Of a stretch of 64,000 nt of DNA, positions 12,431-26,442 are shown one piece after another. Where the stretch lies: assembly GCA_013397935.1 (NCBI GenBank), contig VZRN01005169.1, positions 1,806,348 through 1,870,347 on the forward strand, in the 5' to 3' direction. The first letter of the stretch is position 1; every line of letters begins with the position of its first letter. The translations under genes were made by a program, and so were the position numbers. This stretch comes from Dasyornis broadbenti (taxonomy: Eukaryota > Chordata > Aves > Passeriformes > Dasyornithidae). Under the pieces are notes generated by a model. The model was not told where the DNA came from. It made no database searches and saw only the letters and a program-made list of their open reading frames with translations.

Positions 12431-15289
12431 TCTTTGGTAAAGTGCACAGTCAACAAAGGCAGAGGGTTTTGCTGTTGTTTTTCAGTTGTGGTTGTTGCTT
12501 GTTTTTTTGGTTTTTTTTTTTAAATGAAATCATTTTAATGCTCCTTGACCTGTAAATGCCATTTTTAATGGAATGCAGGAAATAAATTATTAGACATGAA
12601 AAAACAAAAAATTAATGTGAAAGTCAGCTTGAGGAAACAGCCTCTTCAGCAGAGATGTTTTTTTGATTCTTGAAAAGTCACATGCAAAGTTCTGACACTC
12701 AGCACTGTTACAGTAGGTTGATACTGCTCAGTGCTAATTTTGGGTAGCTCAGGATCAAGACGCAATGTGTTAAGCCCAGTATGCAGACATTGTGTATACC
12801 CACAAAAGGCAAAGCATCCTCCTAGGATTAGCACCTACAGAACAGACTATTAAGACCACACCTAAATATTCCTATATATAGCTTCTAAATCAAGATAGTT
12901 GTTTATTATACCATAAAATTTTTAGCTTCCCCCCTCCAGCCTGTCTTTCTCATTCACTTTCTGTAGATTATCAGTTAGTAACATGAAAATTTCCTGGAGG
13001 TAATTACCTGGCTTCAATTCAAGATATTCATAAAAATTGCAGTTTCCTTTGGCAAGTGGCTGTGCCTGGGAGGGGTGGAGGCACGAACACAGGGCAAGTG
13101 AACCTGTGCCGGCTCTGCCACCGCCCTTGCTCTGTTTTTGACTCGCCTCTTGCTTCCTACAAGTGATTTTGCCCCACACGGGGGTTTGGCAGAGGCCCTG
13201 TGTTTCTTGAGAGTTACCTGCTGCCTCCTGGATTGATTTTTTTTGCCCCCAGAGCTGTGGCAGATGATGCGCTGTGCGGGTGGTGCCAGGCTCTGCCCAG
13301 CTCGGCTGTTGGGAAGCCCTATAGTTGTGGCTCATCACCTCTGCAGGCACATGGTGGCAATTTTGCTAAACCACATCCTAATGAAAAAAGGGAAACTAAG
13401 TCACAGTCTTTGCTTTCACTAGTAAGCAGGTGGGGGTTTTGTTCCTTTCCTGACATTTTGTCTTCCCTGCAACTCTGTCACCTTTTCTCAGGGGCAGGGC
13501 TGATTCACCACTGCAACTATCCCAACCGGAGGCAGGTTTAGCTTTGCTGTAGTCAAACTAAGGATGTTAGAGAATTTTGACCACTGTGCTCAGGGCAGCA
13601 TGAAGCTGATTACAGCAGAAACCCTCACACATTCCTGAGAACAGTCATTGGTTACAAAGATGCACCAAAAACTGGACCAAGGCTATGCTGGATCACACCT
13701 GGGTTTCTTCATCTTCAGATGGCTGCATCTGTGGCCCTGACTACCACTTGTCACTGTCTTTATTATTTTATTCTATTATTAAATGTTGTTTCCCCCAAAC
13801 CCTCTAAAAGCAATTCACGGAAACCACATCAGTTTTCATTGAAGTTTACATTATCTTTCCCATTATTTTCCTGCCCCATTTCTTTAATCCACACTATTAA
13901 ACAGCTGCCTTACCTTCAGTACTGTAACTGTTTATAGTTGTCTTATCTTACAGTACTTTCTCTTTTCCCACAGCTTATTTTTTTTTTTTGTTTGCTTGTT
14001 TGTTTTGGAGGCAGGTGCTTACAGACTTACAGATACACTGAAGCTGCATCAATATTTTGAGGACTGTTTGAATTTCTAGTCACTTAACTGCATAGGTGAA
14101 TGGAATATTTCAAAGATTTCTTCCTTTAACAGATATCCACTCCTATCATCCCTTCTTGTATGCATTGAACTCATGTTGCTATCACGCTGAAAGAGATTAC
14201 ACTAATTCTCTTGTCTGAAAAAGTATGTAGGCTTATGCAAAATAAAATAAAATTTATCAGTAAAGAAGCAGCTGACATCTTCATGGTGTCCACAAAACTA
14301 TTAACTAGGCATGCAAATGCACAGCATATCATAAAGGACCTTTTTCTGGGACAATTTATGCAATTATGAATATGTAAGTTGTATTCTCATGTTCTGGTTT
14401 GACCTCTAGTTACTGAAATGTTGACAAGGACATATATTCTGACTGCAAGTCATGTTTTTGATGCATCCAAAAATATTCAGTACAAATCAAAATCAAAACT
14501 GGAAGGACACAACCAATTAGATTGCAAGGGATCTTTGGGTTCCCCTTTTAAAAATGGGCAAAGTTAAGTGTTCATTCTATGTGGCTTCAAAGAAAAAAAT
14601 TTAAAACATGAAAGAAGAGGTCCTAAGACAAAGAAATATATACAGTTAAGGTTTTAGGTTCTTTTGTTTTACAGAAATCTTGTATGTCTCAATCACTTTT
14701 AAGACTTCTTAAGGCATTATTTTTAAACACCTGAACTTAGCTGCACCTTCCCATTTTGCAACTTGTTTTAGGTTTCTCTAAGCACTTTGATTGTTTTAAT
14801 TTGCAGGAACAGATGAATGAAAGTCTTCTTTGCTAAACACCCTGTGAGCTTGATCCAACACAAAGATCACTGCTAAGAGCTGTTTTATGTCAAAGTCTGA
14901 CAAGGAAGGTGCCCTGGTGGGACTTACTATGGCAGAATTGTGCATATTTTAGTTCATTTAGCTTTTAAGCACACAGCTTCATGGAAATGCAAAATTGCCC
15001 CCTGCATCCCCCCAGAAGGCAGCCTGAGGTGGCTGCAGCTGGGCTCCCTGGGCACTTGCAGGCAGATCAAGAAAACGTAGGCAAGAGTAGATGCTACAGA
15101 ATGGGACATCTCACAGCTCCTATCTCCAGTACTCCAGTACTGAGATAAGCAAGGTGATTAATATCATGAAAAAAAAATTAGAAAACAAGATGCTAAAAGG
15201 GAATAAAATAATAAAAAAACCCAAACAAACCACATTTATCTGTCTAAGTCCCACCCAAACCCAAGATGCACAAATTTAGTCCTGGCTCC

Positions 15290-15640
15290 TTTCGCTCTGG
15301 AAGTTTTACATCAGAGCTATTTGTTGCACTGGGGAGAATGCAGCTGGAAAAGAGATAAGAAAGGCATGAAAATGGAAGGCTTTATGACAACCAGGCTTGG
15401 CTTTGTATAAGGATCACGTTACACTGGATAAATCAAGTGTAATGGTATGCGATTGGGGCAGGTAAAGACAGGAGCACTAAGGAGTACAGCTGTGGTTTAA
15501 TGCTTTCCTCGGCATGCTGGCAGCAGGGTTCCCTTATCAGCCCAGGCTCGCTGGCTATCACAAACCTGAGCCAACTGGGAGAAATTTCCATTAACGAATA
15601 TTTATAGGGCAAAAGGTTAACTAATACAGAAAAGCAGGGC
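15290..15640. promoter_or_regulatory. candidate conserved non-coding element
   Basis: Complex, non-repetitive sequence containing AAGAGATAAGAAAGG and CCCTTATCAGCCC (GATA sites in both orientations), GCTGTGGTTTAATG (RUNX-like TGTGGT) and TTCCATTAACGAATATTTAT. It is among the more enhancer-like stretches in the intron. Confidence 0.28.
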
Positions 15641-18600
15641 TGAACTCACTGCAGAACACAGTCAGGAGAAGAAATCTGGAAACGTTGAAAAGGATGAATT
15701 TTGATACAGAGCAAATGCTGGAAACAAGTTTATAAGAAAAAAATAAATCACTCGGACTTAAAATTCAAACTGAAAGCAGAAGGTTACATGAGGACATACA
15801 GAAAAAACCCAAAATTTCTCATGAAAAATGAGATTATTGAATATCCAACTATGGCCAACAGAATGAGGTATTTTAAAAGGGCCTGAAATGAGCCTGAGCA
15901 TCAGTTATTTGCTATATGAAAACTGAAAAACAAATACATATCTTTCAAAGATGATATTTTTAATCTCTGCATTATTTTGGAAAGGATGAAGAAAATAATG
16001 GTGATTGTAGAGAATTATATTGGTAATATTCCCCCCAACTAAAAACTTAGATATAGGGCACAATGATCAACTATCATAAAAGGAAAAGATTCACAAAACT
16101 TTATAAAACTAGGATACTTGGGATTGGAAACCTATTGAAAATCAGTAAATTGATTTAAAAAAAATTCCTATCTTAAGCTTTTAAAAGCAGAGCTTGAATA
16201 CAGTGCACTGAAGGCTATAAAATTTTCTAATTTTTATCCCAAGACTTTTGAAAAATATCACATTTCTTTTTTCAGTAAGGTGCTTATGCACTTGAAATAA
16301 ATACACAGCACATATCAAACTTGCTTTTTCCCTTGAGTGTCTCTATGGTTTCATTTTTTTTTTTAAGCCTATGATCTTGCAGTGAAATTATTACGCAGAA
16401 ACACATTATTACGTTTACCAAAAGAAAAGTTTTAACTGATGAGACCTAGACAGGAAGCTTTACATTCATACTGTCGTTTGAATCTAAACGCTAAAAACAG
16501 GAAATTAACCAAAAAATGAGTTTGGTTGCATTTTTAACACCTTCCTGCTAAGCCTAGTTTTGCATTGTACAATAGGAATGACTGGGCAACAACTGCTACG
16601 CCACTGCCTGAATTCTGACAGATGAACTGAAGTTCCAACACCAGTATTTAAATTTCTGAATTTTCAGATACTTTACATATTGCTGTATTGTCTCAAAACT
16701 ACTGTAGTAAACTGAGAATTAGGTTCATGTGTGATTGAAAAATCATAGAATTGTAAATTGAGATAGTGGTATTCACAGGACTGGGGTAGAATTTATGTAA
16801 AAATGAAGTATCTTTGGAAAGTTGGAGAAGGATAAGCTGTTCACAACTTATTAGATTCCTGAGGTTTTGATTCAAAATTTGTCATTTTGCAGATGTTCTG
16901 CAAGGCCTTCCCAGCACACCAATACAGTAACATTCTCTTGTCCTTTTCACATGGCTCTGCAGACCTTAAAGTTCACCGTGAGCACAGACACCAAGGAAGG
17001 CACATGCTCATGGTTACAAGCACCTGTGCCGTGGTACATTCTGTCTTCATGGCGGAATAGAGCTTCACACGTGAAGGTGAAGCACACCGGAGCACGAGAC
17101 TCTTCTGAGTCACCACCAAAACAGCATTTTCCCTTTTTCGTCCCCACAACACTGGGATTATGGGAAAAAGCAGCTCCCAGTGTACAGCACCCAACAGATC
17201 TACTCCATAGGATCCAATGTACTTTGAACAAGGTTTTATGCAGGAAAATGCCCATGAGCCTAAATCTTCCAGGAGGCATGCACCAGGTCTCCCCTTTATC
17301 TGACAAAGTTTTGTAAGAGGGGATAATGCAGGTGTTTTCTAGTTCTTGATATTTTCCTGTTCCTTCAGCAGGATTTTGAAAAAGACAGCACCTTTTGCTA
17401 GCTGCGACAGCAAGGAAGTCTCTAGACAGGTCTACAGGAAAGAGAAGGTTTGCCATTCACCAAAGTCTCAGCAAGAGTAAGGCTGTCTCTCCCAGCCACA
17501 CTGCTGTCTCCCCATGGATTTTCTCCACCCTGCATAATGCTTACACATAAAAGAGTAGAAAACTTCCATCTCTCCCATTGCACAGCACCATCAGCTTTGA
17601 AAGACCCAAAAAAAAAAAAACATGAAGGGGAAAAAAAGAACCTGAAAGTGCGAAAATAGAAAATGGAAAGCAGCTGAAAGTTCTTATTTCAAAATCTCAG
17701 TAATTAGAGCATCACTGACTAGCTTTTGTCCCCTCCAGTTAATGATGGGACAGGCAAGGTGAGCTGCCTCTGCCAGAAGAGAGAAACCTGGCAGGTTCCC
17801 TGGACTGTCCCTTCATCTGCAGGGCCAGAGACAGCAGAGACAACCCTGATGAGCTCAGGGCCTGATCCACCAGCTAATATTGCCTCATCTTAACAAAAAC
17901 ACCCAACAACTGATGGACATGAACTTCTTCCTGACATGCATTCCTCCCACAAACACCAACCTCACACCTACTATGACTCCAGTTATCTGCTCTGAGCAGT
18001 GAGTTTTTGTACAAGTCCAGGCTAATGCATCACGAAGCAACAATTTTTAGCACAAGAGCAAAACTCTTCACCAAATCTGGTCCTTCTTAGCAGTATTTCC
18101 TCCTACAACCAAATCAACTCATACACCCTCATGTAGATACAACCTCCTGACACAACTTGAATGCTACTGCAAAAAGTTTGGCTGCCTCCACAGATCACCC
18201 AAGGCACTCGTGGTGGCTGTTAAATAAGAATGTGCTGCACATGGCCCAACAACAAACCCAGGGACCTCGAGTAAGAACAGGTGTAGTGTGGAAAAAAAGA
18301 AAAAGATAAAGTAGCAAATTTTATATTGAGGTTAAAATTTAAAAGCTCTATTTCAGAGAGTCTGCATTAGGTTTATGCAGCAAAGCAAGTGCCTGATGTT
18401 AGTACACTGGATTTGCAAGAAGTATATGTAAAAATAAACTATATGATTCAGTTTAACTGGAGGGAAAACAAAAAGCACAGAGCCAGAAAGGGACACAATC
18501 AACAAGCAAATAAAATATTCCTTGGTGAGGTAAACACAGAATATAAAACGAAGCCACCACCCCAAACAGGCCCAAGGAGCTCTTATCTCAGTGGACCCAG

Positions 18601-21600
18601 ACAGCAGCATCCATCCTCATCAGGAGCTATCAGGAAATCTGGTTCACCCTGGCCCCTACCTGGCGGCAGCAGAGCAGCCACAGGCAAGGCATGGCAGACA
18701 GGAGTTCAAGAAATCATACTCAGTACTACTCACATCCAGCCTTCTAAGACCTCCCACTCCTTCCCCATAGGAAACCAGAAGTTATGACACTCACTCCTTG
18801 ATTTTTTTTCTCCCAATAACGACGTTTAGCACTTCTGAGAAACACCCAGAATAATGTTGCTTCAGAAAGTGCAAGTAAATAACAAGCAGTATCTTCCAGC
18901 CCGCAGGGTAATAAGTTACACCCAGAATCCTATTTAGCACTTTACATAATTCACAGTTTCTCTGGTTACATACTTCGTCAAATATGACATCCAGCTGGGA
19001 AAGTTGGTCCACTTTATTGCAATATGGCAGCTGCTTGCTTTATATCATCCAAATATCAATTAAAAAGCAAAACCAGGCAGCTATCTTCGTATTTTCATGT
19101 CACACTTGCATACATGCACACAAACACTCGCTGTCATTCAAAGAGAAAAAATAACCCTGCCTGAAATGTAAACCAACCTTACAGTGTTAGGCAGCAAGTG
19201 TGATTTCCAGAAACCTTGAAAAAGAGAACAACGAACACACATGCTTAAATTCTGCGTCAGCTATTTCAATGGTGCAGTTTTTCAGATAACGGAAATTAAA
19301 TCATAATATGCTGTCAAGTAACAGATCTAGATCCCAGAAGTCAACATGCCAGCATTTAAAAAATACAGCATATGGATATAAAGCCTTTGTGGATACGTAT
19401 GCACTTAGCAAATATTAGAAAAATCAATCAGAATCAAAATGCAGACTCGCTGAAATGACTAGATGCCTTGTGTTATTAATTTCTAATTCTAATTGCTTGA
19501 TTTCATTCATCAGCGTTTATATATGCACCAGAACACTACTGAGGCAGTTAAAATTAAACAAATCCCATTCTTTTCCCCAGAAAAGTAATGGACTTTAACA
19601 GTTGTTTTATTGCAATGAGAGATATTAACATGTAATTCTGCTCCTAACTCCAGGTTATATTCTAAGTGGATCCATTGATCACTTGCAAAAGGCAACAAAA
19701 AGAAAGTTTTGCTTGATGCTGAGGGCAAATAAAATCCTGACCAGATTGTCCATTAGTGTCAGTGGAAATCCATCCAGTATCCCAAGTACGACAAAAAAAT
19801 TTTGCCAATGGCTAAGTCAGAATCGTGGCACACAAAAAGTAAAAACATACCAGGAAAGGCCACGTTAATGAATGTACACCTGTGATGCACCAAACCCATG
19901 TTGCTCTATACGAATGTAGCAAATTCACTACAAAGGATTTTACCTCCCACAAAATAAGACAAGCATAAAAAAATCCAGAGGAAAAGGTATGTATCAGAGG
20001 AGTTACCTGAGGTTTCTATACTGTTTTTCATGCCTAGCTCTCACAGCAGGTTACAAGTGTAAGTGGAATCATCTGTAACCTACAGATGGACGGAACAAGG
20101 TTAACTAGGGCAGCAGAGAAAAGTCAGCAACATATTCCACTGGAAAAAACTGCCTCTAACATGCACTGTATTAACAAACAGCCTTTGGAAAAAGTAAATC
20201 TGACACTCATGGGGGAAAGAAAAGTTTAATTAATTAGTGGGGTGTACCACTATTCATTTAATGCACGCAGATCCCTATGGTTTAAATTTGAAGTTACATA
20301 CGTGTGTTGTATACACACAGAGTGAGGCAGTTTAGAGGGGAAAAATGGAAATTAGATGAGGAAAAAAAAATTGTGCTCCTTAACTCAAGCACTAAAATCA
20401 CTACAAAAGAGTAACAGCTATGAAATATTTAAGAGTCAACATTAATATCATTAGACTTCAAAGGATATCACCTTCTCAGTGCCAGCTTCTTGCACTGATC
20501 ATCTGCAGAATGAGCAGCTTCACATCAGTTTGTTTGCAGAAGCTTCTTCCCAACCACATCAGCCAGAAATGAAACTCTAGAATCCTCTAAAAGCCATAAA
20601 ATGCCCTTGCAGAGATCAGCTCTGCACCATCTCAAGTCCACCCCTGTATTTCTCAGGAACTTTGTAAATAATTTAATATTTCCATGGGGAGAATAGGAAC
20701 GTTCTTTAAGAACAAGAAGATATTAAACGTTAACAAGGAGATAAGAGGCTTTTGAACATGAAAGTTATATATTTGCAAAGCCTTCTTCCAGTTTTCACAT
20801 ACTCTTTTCTCCATATGTGACTGCGGTGGGTAGAACAGCAGTAAACATTTAAACTGCATTGCATTATTGTGCATAATAAGAGCTTGACATTTTTATTTTC
20901 TCCAAGGAGAAGCACTGCCTATATGCTCTCTAGTGGATGAACAGGGTTTTTACAAGGTCCCTCCTTCCCCCTCCTTTAAATGTGATCAAATATGAATTGA
21001 AAGGCTTTTATTCTGCCAGAATCCCAGTCCAAGGTTTTGTGTTTCTCTAGCAACGATGACACACTAACAACTGAAGCAGGGCAGGGAGCAGCTTCTCCTC
21101 CATCTCTCTACTGCGTCAGGTGCCATCTGTGTCAGGAGAGTGGGAACACCACGCAACTTCTGATCTGGACGTCGTCACGGACCAAGGGCAAATGGATTTG
21201 TAATAAATTCTGCCAAGACGTGTTTTGAAGTGTACGTTTGCCACGGGTATCCATACAGGAAGTCCTTCAGAGGCAATTCCAGAATTGCACAAGTAACTGC
21301 ATTCATCCAGAAATCAACTATCAAGATACTATGGTATGAATTCACCCAGGAGGACTTGTTCCCATGCTCCCTGCCTTGCATCCTTCTGCACCACACTTCC
21401 CCAGTGCTCATAAGTCCCAGCTGGAAGAAAGGAGGCTGTTAACAAATTGTTTCCTAAAAAGAGTTTGTTTTCCACACTGAAAGCATGTTGCAGAGGGATG
21501 CAAGGAGAAGGGACTCAAGTGTGTGACCTAAATAAAGGCCAGAACAGTTTCACAAAATACTGCTGCCTCACGCAAAGTATCCAGTAGTTGGGAAATTCAC

Positions 21601-24600
21601 GTGATTATCCAAGACTAAGCACTGCTGCAACAACAGTTATCTTTGCTTTAAAGATTTTTGGGTAAACTGAAGGCTTTAGGCTCCAGAAGCAACAACCTTT
21701 CATCAGCAATCTGTTAAAACAAGCCACCCTAAAGATTATCAGAGTTTTCCCATTTTAGCAGAGGAATCCTGCAAGAAATCCTTTCCCCTCCCAGCCAGCA
21801 GGTGCACAGGCTGCAAGAGCCCATTTTCCTTTAGATTAGCTGTACGCATCACTTCTTAAAAATTTATAAATCACTTAGCTTTCCAAGAGCCAAATTCCCA
21901 ACAGAGTAACTGGAATTACAGCCATGCTAGCAGTAAAGGAGGAGAGAGTTTGTTAGAGTTGGCATAATACAGTGAACCATACTATAAATTACTTTAGGAA
22001 ATGGCTGCTAATGCCCTTTCTGTGTAGGCTTGGGAGATACCACTCTCTCTGCAGTCCACTTCTGTGGAAATTAAAGAGTTTTAGTCATCTGAATGGAGAA
22101 TATAGGCTTTTGCTCGTCTGAAAGCATTTTTTCCCACCTAGAGGGCATAATCACCAATTACATCTAGTGAATTTAAATTTAATTATTTTTATTAACTAAT
22201 ATGGTTTCTATCAGCAAGGAAAGAAAATGCACTCCCAGAACTATCATGAGAAATTAGCACGTTCACAGCAAACAGATAATCCTTGCTAGAGGAGCCACTT
22301 CCTGGGACAGGTCATTAGAGCCGACTGATGGAGAGGTCCTGAAGGAGACTTTGATGAGCAGTGAAAAAACCAAAACTACAACAACAAAGAAAACCCTGAA
22401 ACCCTTCTTCGTTCCTTCTCATCTCACCTTTTCTTTTCTTCTTGACTCTGATTTCTGAATTTTAAAAGTCTTCAAAAATATATTTTTATATATTGCACAT
22501 TCTGCACACTGAAAGCCACGTATCTCCTCCTTTTTGGCTTTTGAAGTCTGGCATTTTTGTAGACTGCCTTGTACTCCAGGAATTCAATTTTGTTTTGCTT
22601 TGAAAATATTCATTAAAACAGCACATTTTAAGAATGCCTCCCTTTCTTGGTTTCTACCTACATCCCTGGGTCTTTCCACGTCATCTTGCCCCATCTCAGA
22701 TGCCTGAGGCTATGTAAGTCATGGTGTCGGCTCCTTCTCTAATCAGTGGACAGAAACTGGCCTTCCAGTCCTGTTTTTCCATCTGCTGTACACCGGTGAC
22801 TCCGGAAGAGGTGAACATCCAGCCCTGGGGTGCCCTTTCTCCTCGAACAAGGGGCACAGAAGAACCCAAGATTACAGACTCAGATTTCTGAGCTGGCTGC
22901 TTGAACCAGGACCAGTAATTCCTATTTTAAGCCCTCAGTGTCTATGACCCACTGTGATTCAGGGATCCAGATGTAGGAAACCACTTCTGTAGCACAGCCA
23001 AGCATGGCATGGGGTGAATACCCACAGCACTGTGGGGAGATGGTGTTGCACCTGGGCAAGATGGAGTTCTGCTAATTATCACCCCAATATGACCCAGGAC
23101 AGCAAGGAGACATCAGTGCTGGTATTCTGCATTAGGCATGGCTCTGCTGGGGCCTGGCACGTGGGTGGTTCACTTTGCAGCCTCTGCCACTGTGTGTTTT
23201 GTCAGCACGACCCATGGCAGCCAGGATTAAAGCCTGCTGAAGGTGAACCTCTGAAAGCAGCACAGACACAACCCTGAGTCTATTAAGTGCCAGGAACCAC
23301 CTGCTTTGCGTTGCATTCCCCTGAAAATACAACCATCCATCAGGTTTGTCTTTTCCCTGCAAGCATCTCTAGGGAAGAGGTAGAAACACGAGTGCTGCAG
23401 TGTGACCTTCCTTCCGCTCCAACTTTTCCCCCCTCTTTACTTCTCCCTAGCTCTGCTCAGGAGAGGTGCTGCCTGACGTGAGGGCTGCAACCAAAGCCGT
23501 GCTGCAGCACCTGTGTGCAGGGTGAATCAGCACCTTTCCCCCCAAAAAAGGCTGCTGGGAGAGCTGGGGCAGTTACATAAGGCTGCAGCAGTTCAGGAAA
23601 TTTGATGTCAGAGAGATGAGGCAAGAGCAGCACTGGCAAAGCTCATCTGGAGACATCAATGCCTCTCGCAGAGGCCTTGCCAGGTAACCCTTTATGGCGA
23701 AATGCACAGACCATGCCAAGCACTAACTCACATTTCTCATCTCTTTACAGCAAAGGCCAGATGACTTCCACCCCTGCGTGAGGCGGTGGAGTTGGAGCTC
23801 CCTTTCCACTCCCGGCCATGTGCAGGAAGCTAATTGTCTAACAGCTCTGGGGTGATGAGGGGGGCTGACAACCCCTCCGAGGCATGTCCTGGCTCCTCTA
23901 CACGCCAGAGAAACTGAGACGAAGGGAACCAGGCTACACCTTGCTGCAGGAGCTGTGCTGCTCCTTAAGCATCCCTGAAGGCATCATTATATCCACTGTC
24001 ATTAGGGCTCTCGCTGCTCTATGGGAAAGGGAAAAGGTGACTAACGACTGCCGTAGAACACCCAGCTAAGTGCTGCACCTTACCCACTGCACTCCAAGCC
24101 ACAGCTGGATCATTTGAAAACACCCAAACTGTCAACCCTCTATCACATATTATTTTAATTGACTGCCATTTCGGAAACATCTTCCAACCTGGGAGTTTGC
24201 ATCCTACTTCCAGTCTGCAAAGTCATCACAAATCCTCCTGAGCGTTTTCCATTTTCAGTATTCCTTCTTGGTTTTTAGGTTTTGCATTTATATTTATTTC
24301 CAAAACCTCTCGCAAAGCTCCGCTCAAAGGGGGCTGCTACTCAGAAGCAAGGCACGCCTATTTGTACAGCAATGCTGACCACAGTCACAAGGGAATGCTT
24401 GTGATCACTAACACAAGAGACAGGAGGATTTTCCATGTGACTTCTTTTTTTTCTCCCTGTATTGGTTTTGAGTAGTTTTGTATTTTGTTGGGGTTTTTAA
24501 AATCAGAACATAGTAATCACAAACCCTGGGAGGAGATTTACTATCTGCGTTACTGTCGCTGAGACTGCCCTTTTTTACACCTTTAAACACATCCAGAAAA

Positions 24601-26154
24601 CCTGTTCTTCACTCCCTGCCAGGATCTTTCTGCTTCACCACTCCCAACATGTTCCTTTTTTATCACCCCCTCCCCCTTCCCGCTCATTTGTTTTAGTATT
24701 TCTTCCCCAAGACTCTGCAATTCTTCAAAGTGTTCCTTTTGGAGGGCAGCACCTCCTTGACTACACTAAAATCCCTCCTGAAAACACATCTGCTGAACTG
24801 CTTGTAAGAAATTAGTCCTGAAAATTGTGTCTCTCTTTATATGCATCTGTGTGCCAGTTTTCCAAGCCCCAATTCACCTATCCAGGTGCACCCTAGACTT
24901 CAGCTGGGAACAACGGATTGAGAGTGGGGGGAGAAACACCTCTGGTGGATCATTCTGAACACCTAAGATTTAATGTAATAGAACTATTAATAATACATAA
25001 GAAAAGAATTATCCAGAGCTTCTTAGTCAGGAAAATCTACAGCTCAAGTCCCATCTGAATCGAAGAAAGATTTTTTTTTTTTCCTGTTCACTGGGACATG
25101 AATTAATACCAAGTACATAACCTACATTTCCAGCTGAACGTGCAGTGTTGCATACAGCCCTCGCTTTATATTTTAGTTCCATCTTCCAAGTATAATCGTC
25201 TTAAACTTGCACTGAAATGCACTTGTCATTTGCTGCCCATTGTGACAACCGTCAAGGCTTTTTTTTTTTAAAATCCCCATCCCTGTTCTGTTGTTCTGAG
25301 TCATTAACCCCATCTCCAATTTTAGTATTTACAGCCCTAAATTGGATGGATGGCTTGTTTTCAGCACAGGAGCCCAGATCGCAATTGTTGGTGTCTCTCT
25401 CTTAATTTTCAGCACGATGTGCACAGGGTTGAATTCTCCAAGTGGTGGGAGGCAAAGTGCTTAATGTACAAACCGGACCACATCCTCAGCCCTGGACTCA
25501 GCGGGGCCCTACATCATTAAAATCAGGCACTTAGTTAAACGCTGTGCTGAATCAGCGCCAACAGCCCAGAGCCTAAAAGCCCTGAGCACCTTCTTTAAAA
25601 GCAGATCCTCTCCCCACTCCACTTCAGTGCAACCGAGGAGTTTCCAGCACACACAAACTTATCTTTGCTCTCTCAAATGGTGTCTAATTCAAGCTTCTAA
25701 TCTTGTGGCTTTTTATCTTATTCATTGCTCCCTGAATGTGGAATTCACTATCTATTTTCAAAAGGGAAGTAAGTACAACCACTGTTTCCTAGACAACAGA
25801 AGAACAAAATTAACTCTTCCCCCACCCGTCCCAAAACAGAGACAGAAATATTGAGTTTTGCTATGAACCACACTAAAGAGGAGTCACCTCTGAAATAACT
25901 GAGGCTATAAAGCAGTGCTTTGGTTATAAAGAGTGCTACGCTGTTACATCGCAAAAACGTATCTTGCCTTTCACTCCACAGACTTTCCCAAGCAAAACAC
26001 AATTAGCCTCAGCTACAGAATCTACAGGCTCAGCAGAGTAAAGAAATTCCAAAGATTTTACTCATCTAGCGTGGGTAAAAATCCCTGCTTTTTCAGCAGG
26101 GTGCACAAATAGAAAGTTACAGTTGATTGTCTTTGCATGACGTTTCTGTAGACA

Positions 26155-26442
26155 CCAGTACTGATCTCTTCTCTGAGGCCACCAGTGACAGCATCCAAGG
26201 GAATGGCCTGAAGTTGTGTCAGGCTAGATATGAGGAAAAGGTTCTTCATCCAGAGGGTGGTTGGGCACTGGCACAGGCTCCCCAGGAAGTGGTCACAGCA
26301 CCAAACCTGTCAGAGCTCAAGGGGTGTTTGGACAACACTCTCAAGCACATGGTGTGACTCTTGAGGTGTCCTACACAGGGCCAGGAGTTGGTCTCAATGA
26401 TCCTTGAGGGCCCCTTCCAACTCAGCACATTCTGTGATTCTG
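26155..26442 (+). mobile_element. CR1 LINE 3' fragment
   Basis: This is a plus-strand CR1 tail. Blocks in order are GGAATGGCCTGAAG, ATGAGGAAAAGGTTCTTCAT, GAGGGTGGTTGGGCACTGG, CACAGGCTCCCCAGGAAGTG, then GATCCTTGAGGGCCCCTTCC and the terminal ATTCTGTGATTCTG octamers. A stretch usually present between the CTGAAG-TGTGTCAGG block and the TAGATATGAGG block appears to be missing, so there is a small internal deletion. The body differs from the other three copies, suggesting another CR1 subfamily. Confidence 0.92.

Larger units (their letters stand above)
3383..26154. other. non-coding, presumed CELF2 intron 1
   Basis: A long unannotated stretch with scattered short homopolymers (for example near 12.5, 13.98 and 16.36 kb) and the candidate regulatory stretches listed. 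Overlapping open frames near 16.87-17.46 kb on both strands show no recognisable domain. No tRNA, snRNA or retrocopy was recognised. Confidence 0.7.

Noticed and set aside
12922..13541. Open frames of 142 (minus) and 113 (plus) codons
   Set aside because: They overlap on opposite strands in a locally GC-richer patch, with no domain and no splice or retrocopy signature.
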